DNA from: Fibrobacteria bacterium
Lineage (GTDB): Bacteria > Fibrobacterota > Fibrobacteria > UBA11236
Direction of reading: 5' to 3'
Assembly (NCBI GenBank): GCA_017881725.1
Contig: JADGQO010000073.1
Coordinates: 26,533-90,532 of the forward strand
DNA length: 64,000 bases
Shown piece by piece: positions 7,657 through 16,046 of this stretch. How positions within the stretch are numbered: the first letter of the stretch is position 1; each line of letters begins with the position of its first letter. A program made the position numbers and the translations under genes. The notes beneath the pieces were generated by a model. The model was not told the DNA's origin. It did no database searches and was given only the letters and a program-made list of their open reading frames with translations.

Positions 7657-10600
7657 CTAATTTTCCGGCAGTAATTTCTTATTCCCGCCCAATTTTTGGT
7701 ACGACTTGAAAAACGGTTTGGCGTCTTTAGCCCCTTTTATCGAATGGGTCGCGACTCCGGCATAAAAGTAGCCCATGGGTTCCTCGGGGCAAATCCGAAT
7801 GGCATTGCTGCCCGACGCGAAGGTCGAATCCATGCGGCCCTCCTGATAGGAAATTTTCGCGGACTGAACCATAAGATCACAGGAGAGTGGCTTCTCGCGT
7901 AATCCTTTGCGCGCCAGCGCCATGGCCTCCTCCCGGCGTTTTCCCGCCACCAACGCCTCGGACAGGGCCACTGTAGCTTCCTCGCAGGCCGGATCGATCG
8001 TCAATGCCTTTCGCGCCCATTCCTCCGCTTCGGAAACCTTGCCGGCCTTTCCCATTATCCTGGACATATACGCCATGGCCTCCGGTAACGGGTCGGCGGC
8101 GATGCTCAATTGCAAATGATGCGCGATAGCCTCGAATTTCCCCTCCGATTCGAAAGCTAAGGCCAGCCCGTAATATCCACGGGCTTTCCATAGCGGCTCG
8201 GCATGCATGGACAAGTCTCCAAAGGTGTTTTCCGCGTCCTTGCCATCCTCGAGTTTGATTTGGCAAAACCCTTTTCGAAATTGCGCCTCGGGGTATTCAA
8301 CGCGATAGGTCAAGGCATCGGAGAATTCATTCCGGGCCTTTTTCCATTGGCCTTGATCGTAGTATCCCAAACCCAGGTAATAATGATATTCAGGCTTATG
8401 CGAGTCAGCGTCAATGACCTTTTTCATCACGTCGATGGCTAAATCAACATCGCCTTTTAAGATATGCGCTTCCGAAAGCGCCAATTGGGCCTTGGCCCCC
8501 GAAAACATAACCTCGTTGTCTTTTTGCAGATCGCCGCTGCCCGCTGCCAAATCCACGGCTTCTTGTCCGCGCCCCAAGCGCACCAATAAATCCATGCGCC
8601 GGGCAAGTAAACGTGACGAAGGGTTTTGTCGGGACAGTTGTGAGTAAAGCGCCAATGCCGTCGCGCCATCGCCGGAATTGGCCAAACAATCGGCATACAA
8701 CAATTGGCCGGAAGGGCTCAAATTCGACTCCGCGGCTTTCAGCGCCGAAATCGCAGCCGTGAACTCATCCTTGTCCTTTTTCAAGGATGCGAAAGCTTCG
8801 GCATATTTTCCCGAGTTCGGCTGACGATGATTGGCCTTGAGAAAATATTCTTCCGCTACCGGCGTTTGCTGTCGCTTCAAGGCGATGAGCCCCAGCCAAT
8901 ACAGGGGTTCGGGGTCGGACGTGGAATTTTTACCCAACTCCTTGACCAGGTTTTCGGCCCCATCCAAATCGCCTTTTTCCATGCGCACGCGGGCCAATTC
9001 ATATTTTAAATGGGGATCGGAATTCCCAAGACTTATGGCCTTTTGGAAAGCCGCGGCGGCCTCATCGACCTTTTTATTCTCCATCAACGCGCGGCCCATT
9101 TCCGCCCAGTCGCCGGCATCGCCGCAATGCGGCAGCGCCAGTTTAAACTCCTTTTCGGCGGCAGGGTAGTTTTCCTGGCCGAACCGGAGCCGGGCCAGTC
9201 CCAAGCGCGCCTCCTGGTCCTCGGGCGAAAGGCGCACCTCGTCTTCCAAGGCTTTCGCAAGATCGGCCCGTCCGGCGGAGACCGCGATTTCCAGGCGCGC
9301 GCGCGCGATATCCCGATCAGTCGGCGCCAAGGTAAAGGCTTTCGCGTAGGCGTCCCACGCTTTTTCCTTGCGGCCAAGCCGCCACTCCGACCCGCCCAGA
9401 AGTTTCCACAAATCCCCGCGTTGCGGAAGGGCCGCCGTCGCCTTTTCCAGCAGAGGCGCGGCGCGTGAAAAATCACCCCGGTGCGCCGCTTCCATGCCCA
9501 GATAAATATTGGCCTCCAACTGGTTTGGATTGCAGATTAGAACCCGCGAAAATTGCTCCGACGCGCGCAACGTATCTCCGCGGTTACGGTAGAATTGCGC
9601 CAAACGCAAATGAAGATTTTCCTGCTCCGGACGCCTGTCGGAAAGGATCTGCAGAAACCCCATGGCTCCGGGTTCGTCTCCGGTTTTTTGCTTGGCCTCG
9701 ATTATCGGCTCAAGGAAGGAATCATTTTTGGTTTTGGCGTATTGGCTTTCCAGGAGCGGAAGTCCTTCCATATATTTTCCCAGGCCTACGCATGCCTTGC
9801 CTTTCAGTCCGGCGAGATCGGGTATGTCTTGCGGTCCTTGGTTCAAATAAGTGAGGGCCTTTCCGAAATCGGAGCGCGCCAACATAAGACAACCCGCAGA
9901 ATAATACGCCTGGACGACGGGAGAATCCTCCAGCACGGCTTTAAACACTATCGCAGCCGAATCCAAGTGGCCCGTTTGATACAACCCCAGGGCATGCCCA
10001 TACCGCTCCTTGCGATCGCGAGCCACCTTTTCCTGCTTCTCGGCATCCTCTTTTAATTTTCTTGCCTTCTCCTCCGCAATGCGCTGCTTGTCCGCATTCT
10101 CGCGCGCCAGTAAATCTTGCTTTGCCTTCTCCTCCGCGGCGGCCTTTGCTTGCCTGGCCTTTTCCTCCCGGGCCGCATTGTCCTGTTTTTCCTTCTCTGC
10201 ACGGGCTTGCCGTTCCTGTTTTTCCTTTTCCTTTTCCTTTTCCTTTTGGGCCTGTAATTCTTCCTTGGATTTTCTTTCCGCAGCCAATTTTTCCTGTTCG
10301 GCCTTCTCTTCAAGGACTCGCTGGGCTTCGCGGGCAATGCGCTGCGCCTCGGCCTGGGCTTTCGATTTTTCTTCCGCCGCAATCCTGGCCGCATCTATTT
10401 TGGCGGCCTGAGGTTTTACGGAATCCATCGCTGCCGCCGAATTTTTTTTGACTACTACCGGAGTAGAAGATGCCGGCAGCGAGGGTGATGCCGATGGTGA
10501 TGTCAATGGCGATCCCGGTTTGGACAACGCGAGAGCCTGAGCCTGATACGTTTTCCGCTGTTCAGCCTGATCGGAATACAACGCCGCCTTGCCGTAACTT

Positions 10601-11304
10601 TCCGCGGCTTGCGCGGGATGTGCTTGCGATTGCGACGATGCCAGGCCCGCCCAATACTCACCGCTCTCCGGACTCCGCTTCAACAAATCCCGGAAAATTT
10701 TTTCGGCTGGGGCGGACTTGCCCGCTCGGAGATATGCCTGGGCGAGCTTTGCCGAATGAACCGGATTCGCAGCGGGCTTGTCGGACAGGGTTTCCAGAGC
10801 GGACATGTATTCATCCAAGCGGCCCGGTATCCCGACGGTTTCCACCGCCGTCAAAAGCCTTTCGGCGATGTGGATGTCTTTAGGCCTATGGGCATTGAGT
10901 GTGGCAAGGACGGGGATTTGTTCCGCAATATTCCCGGAGCCTTCAAGCGCGGAAAGGAAGTGTTCCAACTGCGCGTCATCCAAGGGTTTCAGGGCGCGCG
11001 CTTTGGCATACGCCTCTACTGATCCGCTAAACTGCCCTGCTTCCAGGTAAGCGCCCCCCAAAGCTACGGTAGCGTCCCAGTTACCTGGTTCGCGTTCGAC
11101 GCAAAGCGCAAGCATCCGGATGGCCTTAAGGACATCTCCCGAAGCGGCCACGGACTTGCCCTGTTGGCAAGCTTCCGATTCTTGGCCGATCCGCATCGGC
11201 TTCTTCGCCGGGGCCGGAACCACGTAAATCATTCCCACGGCGATCGCGAGCGGAACTGTGGCGGAAAAACCAACTAAACCGGAAAGACTGGAATGAATGG
11301 CCAT
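7657..11304 (-). CDS. Large TPR-repeat protein with a central charged coiled coil
   Basis: This 1215-residue protein has an N-terminal hydrophobic segment (about 8-30) that can serve as a membrane anchor or uncleaved signal. Two blocks of tetratricopeptide repeats follow (about 45-265 and 450-1200), with typical helix pairs such as 'YYLGLGYYDQGQWKKARNEF' and several ending in P at the turn. Between them lies a stretch of about 140 residues of Lys/Glu/Ala/Arg repeats (about 305-440), predicted as a long coiled coil. TPR arrays bind other proteins, so a scaffold at the envelope is likely; no enzyme motif is seen. It is divergent from the transglycosylase gene. Two one-mismatch GTAAC-N6-GTTAC sites lie inside it. 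Confidence 0.85.
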   Translation of the reverse strand: MAIHSSLSGLVGFSATVPLAIAVGMIYVVPAPAKKPMRIGQESEACQQGKSVAASGDVLKAIRMLALCVEREPGNWDATVALGGAYLEAGQFSGSVEAYAKARALKPLDDAQLEHFLSALEGSGNIAEQIPVLATLNAHRPKDIHIAERLLTAVETVGIPGRLDEYMSALETLSDKPAANPVHSAKLAQAYLRAGKSAPAEKIFRDLLKRSPESGEYWAGLASSQSQAHPAQAAESYGKAALYSDQAEQRKTYQAQALALSKPGSPLTSPSASPSLPASSTPVVVKKNSAAAMDSVKPQAAKIDAARIAAEEKSKAQAEAQRIAREAQRVLEEKAEQEKLAAERKSKEELQAQKEKEKEKEKQERQARAEKEKQDNAAREEKARQAKAAAEEKAKQDLLARENADKQRIAEEKARKLKEDAEKQEKVARDRKERYGHALGLYQTGHLDSAAIVFKAVLEDSPVVQAYYSAGCLMLARSDFGKALTYLNQGPQDIPDLAGLKGKACVGLGKYMEGLPLLESQYAKTKNDSFLEPIIEAKQKTGDEPGAMGFLQILSDRRPEQENLHLRLAQFYRNRGDTLRASEQFSRVLICNPNQLEANIYLGMEAAHRGDFSRAAPLLEKATAALPQRGDLWKLLGGSEWRLGRKEKAWDAYAKAFTLAPTDRDIARARLEIAVSAGRADLAKALEDEVRLSPEDQEARLGLARLRFGQENYPAAEKEFKLALPHCGDAGDWAEMGRALMENKKVDEAAAAFQKAISLGNSDPHLKYELARVRMEKGDLDGAENLVKELGKNSTSDPEPLYWLGLIALKRQQTPVAEEYFLKANHRQPNSGKYAEAFASLKKDKDEFTAAISALKAAESNLSPSGQLLYADCLANSGDGATALALYSQLSRQNPSSRLLARRMDLLVRLGRGQEAVDLAAGSGDLQKDNEVMFSGAKAQLALSEAHILKGDVDLAIDVMKKVIDADSHKPEYHYYLGLGYYDQGQWKKARNEFSDALTYRVEYPEAQFRKGFCQIKLEDGKDAENTFGDLSMHAEPLWKARGYYGLALAFESEGKFEAIAHHLQLSIAADPLPEAMAYMSRIMGKAGKVSEAEEWARKALTIDPACEEATVALSEALVAGKRREEAMALARKGLREKPLSCDLMVQSAKISYQEGRMDSTFASGSNAIRICPEEPMGYFYAGVATHSIKGAKDAKPFFKSYQKLGGNKKLLPEN

Positions 11305-11636
11305 TGCGACCCCCTGGGGTTAGCGAAGCATGTCTGCAATCAGTTTTGGAGAGCCATTCCGCCGTAAGGCTCAAATGGATGCGTAAATCTAAGCTGGACT
11401 GCGATAATCGACGCGCAAGCCCTGCGGAAAAGGCTTGGGACTCCGGTACGGATCCTCCCAGCTAATCCTGCGGAAAATTTTTTGGGAACTCGAAAATGCG
11501 CGAATCCAAGAAATTCGGAAGGATCTCTTTTTTTCCACCGATTTTTCTGGATATCCGTGCTTTGGAAAAATATCCTAACTACCGATAAAAGAGTTACCCC
11601 GGTTACAACGATCACATTTCGGGAAGGAATTTTCGA
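11305..11636. other. Divergent intergenic region
   Basis: This 332-base region between the leftward TPR gene and rightward genes contains a possible plus-strand promoter, TTGGAA (11562-11567), a 16-base spacer and GATAAA (11584-11589), about 48 bases before the 47-residue frame. I see nothing else supportable. Confidence 0.35.
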
Positions 11637-11780
11637 ATGACCCCAAATCCAGCAAACCGAATTTCGCCAGAAATTCCCGTCCTCATCAAACTCCGCACGC
11701 AATATTCACAAACAACCGGATGGGGCGTGGAATTAACAGCGCGCCGCCATTTTGAAAAGGTTACTTTCCCCGCAGAGTAG
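11637..11780 (+). CDS. Possible small protein, 47 residues
   Basis: The ATG follows GGAAGGA at a spacing of eight bases and runs 47 codons to TAG. The product is basic and non-hydrophobic, with a protein-like core (IPVLIKLRTQYSQTTGWGVE). It ends 37 bases before the preferred start of the transglycosylase gene, so the two could be co-transcribed. No family is recognised. The evidence is the ribosome site, the upstream promoter-like sequence and ordinary composition only. Confidence 0.4.
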   Translation: MTPNPANRISPEIPVLIKLRTQYSQTTGWGVELTARRHFEKVTFPAE

Positions 11781-11817
11781 CCGTCCAATCGCGGCGGAAA
11801 ACGCGTCAAGAATAATT

Positions 11818-13386
11818 ATGACTGAAACTAACGCCCTCTCAAAATTCGCACAAGAAAGCAGCCCCATGCCTGCCAGCTCTTGCGTTGGATTTGAGACGTT
11901 TCCCCATGACCGCGATGTTCTGGTTAAAGGGGAAATCGAATCCGTTTCCAGGCCGTGCTCCAAAAGGCCTGGATTGGCGATTTGGCTGGCGCTGGGAATG
12001 GCCGGAACCCAACCGATTACATCCGTTGCCGGCTCCTTGGAGGCCAATCGCGCGCTGATCAAAACGGACGCAGCGTTTACGGCCGATAAGTTCATCCTGG
12101 ATCAAGCCGCCATCATGGTCGAACTGTATTATCGGATGGACGAGGATGAGGCTTTGTTTTTTGACCCGCTGGAGCCTCAGGTGGTTTTCGGAAAAACCTC
12201 GCTGCGGAATCTGGACGAAGACCAGGCTTCGGACAGTCTAAATCTTGCCCTCAAGGCGATGCGCAATCATGTCCATATGGTGATCGCGGCGGGCGCCGAA
12301 GCATGGCGCGCCGTACCGGAAATCCAGTCCTGGGAAATTCCCGAGGATTGGGACGCCGAAGAAGTCCTGGCATCGGCGGATCGCATGGCCTATCGGCGCG
12401 GAATGCGTAGGACTTTCCGCCGCAGTCTGGAAAATTCCTTTGCCTTCGCGCCCCAGTTGGACAGCGTGCTTAAAGCGCATGGCCTTCCAACGCGGTTGAA
12501 ATACCTCCCCCACGTCGAATCCCGGTTCCAGTCGGATGCCCAGTCCCCGGCCGGAGCCGTCGGCCTTTGGCAGTTGATGAAATCGTTCGCGGGACCGGAT
12601 TTGGTGATTGATAACCGCATGGATCAGCGCCTGGATCCCAAGGCATCGACAATCGCGGCGGCTCGCTTTCTGAAACGTTGCCAGAGGGATCTCGGTTCTT
12701 GGCCGCTGGCCTTAATGGCCTACAATAACGGTTTGGGGAAAATCCAAAATGCGATCGACGCCACCGGTAGCGACGAGCCCGTGGACATCATCCGGAATTT
12801 CAGCGAGGCACGGTTCGGTTCGGTATCCCGGAATTATTACGCCATGTTCCTCGCCGCCTCCAGCCTGGCCATGCAAGCGGAAAAGCTCTACCCGGGTTTG
12901 CGGAAACACGCGCCGGCCCCGTATCGGACCCTCACCTTAAACCATGCCTGGACGCCGCGACAATTGCGTCTGCTTTCGGGATACAGCCTTGCCGTGATTC
13001 GCGCATGCAACCCCGAATTATTGACCATCGTATTCAACCGCAATCTTCCGGTTCCGGCGGGCTTCGCCCTCAAGCTTCCTCCCGGTAAGCCCAGCCGCCA
13101 GGATTTGGAATTTGCGGACATCCGCACCGGCAAGCGCGAGGTGCAGGAAGGATCCGCACCGTTCACGCTCAAGGGCTTCCCCATCCCGAAGTTCGCGGAA
13201 AAATTGGTGGGGCGCCTGCGCGAAGTGATTTTTCGAAATACGGATACGTCCGTGGGAAATGAGTTGGCCTACCTGAATTCCCAAGGTGTTTTAAGCGCCC
13301 GATGCCTGGCCCAAGCGCAGCAGGATCAAATCCTCATCGAGCCTCACCCCGTGGTACACGCGGCGCTAATCGCGCAAGGCGGCTGA
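11818..13386 (+). CDS. Membrane-bound lytic murein transglycosylase (SLT domain, MltD-like)
   Basis: This enzyme cleaves peptidoglycan glycan strands, forming 1,6-anhydro ends. From ATG 11818 it has 522 residues. A hydrophobic segment (about 40-65, 'GLAIWLALGMAG') anchors or exports it. The SLT catalytic domain is clear at about residues 175-345: LPTRLKYLPHVESRF carries the catalytic Glu (codon 12517-12519, residue 234), followed by the AGAVGLWQLM, RLDPKAST and 'LALMAYNNG' signatures. The C-terminal third has 'RQLRLLSGYSLAVIRACNPEL', resembling a LysM-like or MltD linker region without a clear LysM. A TTG at 11752 in frame is possible but would overlap the small upstream gene. ATG 11869 is a second alternative. 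Confidence 0.9.
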   Translation: MTETNALSKFAQESSPMPASSCVGFETFPHDRDVLVKGEIESVSRPCSKRPGLAIWLALGMAGTQPITSVAGSLEANRALIKTDAAFTADKFILDQAAIMVELYYRMDEDEALFFDPLEPQVVFGKTSLRNLDEDQASDSLNLALKAMRNHVHMVIAAGAEAWRAVPEIQSWEIPEDWDAEEVLASADRMAYRRGMRRTFRRSLENSFAFAPQLDSVLKAHGLPTRLKYLPHVESRFQSDAQSPAGAVGLWQLMKSFAGPDLVIDNRMDQRLDPKASTIAAARFLKRCQRDLGSWPLALMAYNNGLGKIQNAIDATGSDEPVDIIRNFSEARFGSVSRNYYAMFLAASSLAMQAEKLYPGLRKHAPAPYRTLTLNHAWTPRQLRLLSGYSLAVIRACNPELLTIVFNRNLPVPAGFALKLPPGKPSRQDLEFADIRTGKREVQEGSAPFTLKGFPIPKFAEKLVGRLREVIFRNTDTSVGNELAYLNSQGVLSARCLAQAQQDQILIEPHPVVHAALIAQGG

Positions 13387-13444
13387 CAAACGACTGAAGC
13401 AGGACTGAAAACTGCCGCAAAAATTTCGCGCTTAAGCCACCATT

Positions 13445-15619
13445 TCAAGCTGCGTCGCCGACTCTAAGCGGCCCCAAGCCCAAAACCCCTTCCACGCGGC
13501 CAGCGGTCAACGCCAATCGGCCCATGATGCGGAAATACAGCGCATAGCAGCGGCCCAAGGCCTCCTCTGCGGCCGCGTAGTGGCCGGCGAAATCATTTTC
13601 GGATGGCAAAGGATCCAACGCATATTCGCCCAGCGTGCCCGTGGGGCCGGAGAATCCGAAGGGATACGCCGTAGCCGCGAAGACAACCGCCAGCGCCTCA
13701 AGATCCAGACGGATGGCCAGCCCGTGGGCGCGTAGCTGCGCGTGCAACTCCCGCGCGTGGGCATTGCCTTCCAAATTTTCCAACAAAATGCCCATGCCGT
13801 GCAGACTACGGCGCATGGAAACCAGGCGGGGATAGGCTTTCGCAAGCACCTCCAGGCAAGGTAGCATACGCGTTACCTCGGTGGCGGAAGCCTGCGCGTC
13901 GGGCAGGCTTAGTCCCACTTCGGCGTCGCCGACCAGCCGCAACGCCGTTGCCAAACGAGTGCGCACATCCGATTCAAAGGGATCCAAAAACTTCGCCAAC
14001 CGGCGTTGATCGGCCTCGGCGCCTAGGAATGCCTGAGCCGCCTGGTTCACTCCTCCGCGTTCTAACTGGAAATCTCCGGGTTCGATCCAAAAATTGGCGC
14101 GTATCAAGGCCTGCGCCTGGACGGCATCCAGCAACCGGAAATCCGCTTGGGCGAATGCCTGGTAACGCTCCGACATTCCGGCCGCAACGGATTCCAAACG
14201 CCCGCGCGCCGACTGGAGTCGCTTGGTTAAAGCCCGGCGATCAGGCTCGCCGCGAAAATCCTCTTCCCCCACCCATATCGGCCGAAGATTGGTGAGGTAA
14301 CCCAGAAAGTACCCGGTTACCGCCGCTTCCCCTACTTGCACCTCGCTTTGACCCGTAACGAGATCCGAGGTTGAAACCATCCGTGACGGGTTGAAATCCT
14401 CTCCCAAATCCATGCGATAAAAAGCCATGGAAGCGGCTCGGGACAGGGACGCGAAATCCGTGAAAAGTGAGGAAGCCGGATCGCCGGAACGGAACAATCC
14501 CCTCCCGGGCATGCCCCGGGCGCGGCGCACCCGTTCGGAAAGGCTGGGATGGGTATCGAACCAAGCCGTAGGCTCGCGCATCAGGCTGCGTTCCATTTTG
14601 CGGCGGACTTCGGGTATGAAGACGCGCGTGTGCGCCGCGACCAGCGCGGGCAAATCATCCGCCAAGCGCCCTTCGCGCAGGGCCATCCCCAGGCTCCGGT
14701 TGGCCAAGGCCCAGGCCGATTCCAAGATTTTCGCCTCGAGGACCATTCCCGCGAAACATTCGCCTCCCACGGTACGCACGGCGCAGCGATCGGCCTCGAA
14801 TTCCATTTGGCGCAACAGCAGGCAACTGGCCGCCTGGCCGACGCGCAGGTGGCCTTTTAATACCAGCCTAATCACGGAGGCACATACCTTCGCGGCCGCT
14901 AAAGGCACATACACAAGCGGATCCAATCGATGGCCTTGGTTGGACCATCCGGGCTCCCATGCGTCTTCGCGGACCGCGGCCGTCGCGAACCATTGATTGA
15001 CGGAGCGAATGCCATGTACCATGCGCATGCCCGCCCCCTGGCGGAAGTGCCCCAGCTCATGCGCCAATACGCCGGCGAATTGCCCCAAATCCATGCAGCG
15101 CACCAAGGGCAGGCCAATCATCAACTCCAAACGGCCGCGGAGCACATTGCCCGGTCCGGGCATGAATCTGGCGCTGGCGTTCACTTCCATGTTGGCCAGG
15201 ATCCGAACCGGCACCGGCGCGCCCAAGGAAATACACACGTCGCGCACGAACGCATGGAGCCGCGGCTCGGCGTCATCCGGCATGATGATATCGCCTTTGC
15301 CTTTCCGGCGGCGGGGAAGGCAGGGACGCAGGAGGAAAAACAGGGTCATGGCCAGAATCATTCCCAAGGTCAAGTAAAGTAAGCCCAGGCCCAGGCTTGC
15401 CGACGAGCCCGCTATCCAACCTGCGTGCGCCATAAGATGCCGGTACAGACCGTAGGCGATGAGCGCGACCAGGGCGGCGTAATGCGCGGGAATCACAATC
15501 GCGGCGAGGGCCACGGAAACCAGGCCGGCGGCGTAAGCCGGAGGGGGCGCCAGGTTTTCCACCCGGCGACGCACGGATTCCGGAAATCTGGTTTTGGGCA
15601 GCAGGGAAACGGACCACAT
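13445..15619 (-). CDS. M48 family membrane metalloprotease
   Basis: This is a zinc endopeptidase of the HtpX/Ste24 type. From ATG 15619 it has 724 residues. Two membrane regions lie at about 28-60 and 72-98. The zinc motif HELGH (residues 187-191) follows 'MDLGQFAGVLA', and the third ligand is in QMEFEADRCAV. This arrangement (membrane helices, then HEXXH, then ExxxD) is typical of M48. The long C-terminal half of about 400 residues is unusual for HtpX and has no clear domain; it is helical and Arg-rich. A longer frame to 15676 exists but adds a non-membrane, unlikely N-terminus. The gene is convergent with the transglycosylase, which fits envelope maintenance. One near-perfect GTAAC-type site lies at 13861. 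Confidence 0.88.
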   Translation of the reverse strand: MWSVSLLPKTRFPESVRRRVENLAPPPAYAAGLVSVALAAIVIPAHYAALVALIAYGLYRHLMAHAGWIAGSSASLGLGLLYLTLGMILAMTLFFLLRPCLPRRRKGKGDIIMPDDAEPRLHAFVRDVCISLGAPVPVRILANMEVNASARFMPGPGNVLRGRLELMIGLPLVRCMDLGQFAGVLAHELGHFRQGAGMRMVHGIRSVNQWFATAAVREDAWEPGWSNQGHRLDPLVYVPLAAAKVCASVIRLVLKGHLRVGQAASCLLLRQMEFEADRCAVRTVGGECFAGMVLEAKILESAWALANRSLGMALREGRLADDLPALVAAHTRVFIPEVRRKMERSLMREPTAWFDTHPSLSERVRRARGMPGRGLFRSGDPASSLFTDFASLSRAASMAFYRMDLGEDFNPSRMVSTSDLVTGQSEVQVGEAAVTGYFLGYLTNLRPIWVGEEDFRGEPDRRALTKRLQSARGRLESVAAGMSERYQAFAQADFRLLDAVQAQALIRANFWIEPGDFQLERGGVNQAAQAFLGAEADQRRLAKFLDPFESDVRTRLATALRLVGDAEVGLSLPDAQASATEVTRMLPCLEVLAKAYPRLVSMRRSLHGMGILLENLEGNAHARELHAQLRAHGLAIRLDLEALAVVFAATAYPFGFSGPTGTLGEYALDPLPSENDFAGHYAAAEEALGRCYALYFRIMGRLALTAGRVEGVLGLGPLRVGDAA

Positions 15620-16046
15620 GGGATCATTGTAGGGGCAAACCCGGCCGTGCGCAATCAATCCAGGGCGAGGCAGCACAATCGTTCGGGCGGAAGCCCGAGC
15701 GGCGCGCTCAGAAATTCGATTCCGGTTCTTTCGGTGAACACGGTCGTAGATAAAATTCCGATAAATGCCTGGAAGACCCCATATTTATTGAGTTATATCA
15801 CAGGAATCATGGATGTTACGGTTCCTTGAAAGTTACCTTAGGCCACGCTCCGGAACCTATGGAAATTATTGGGAAATTAGGCTTTTTCAGCTGTCGGACC
15901 CAAAAGGCCCAAACACCGCGAAATTTCGAAATGAGGGCCTAAGTGCGGGATTGCCCTAAGGTTGCGCCTGGCATAAAATTATCCTGGACGCGATAAATCG
16001 TATTCCCACGGTTTTCCCATCCTGTCCATTTAGGAGTCGTCATTCC
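15620..16046. other. Divergent intergenic region between M48 protease and GAF genes
   Basis: These 427 bases contain no convincing gene. A GTTCC-N6-GTTAC sequence (15821-15836), a two-mismatch relative of the dispersed palindrome, lies near the middle. Promoters for both flanking genes are expected here, but none is clear enough to call. AGGAG lies ten bases before the GAF gene start. Confidence 0.4.

Noticed and set aside
10205..10255. Repeated TTTTCC runs
   Set aside because: They encode the Lys/Glu-rich coiled coil of the TPR protein on the minus strand, and are not a separate repeat element.
14287..14320. GTAAC...GTTAC with a 14-base spacer in the M48 gene
   Set aside because: The spacer differs from the fixed six bases of the dispersed motif, so it is counted as chance.
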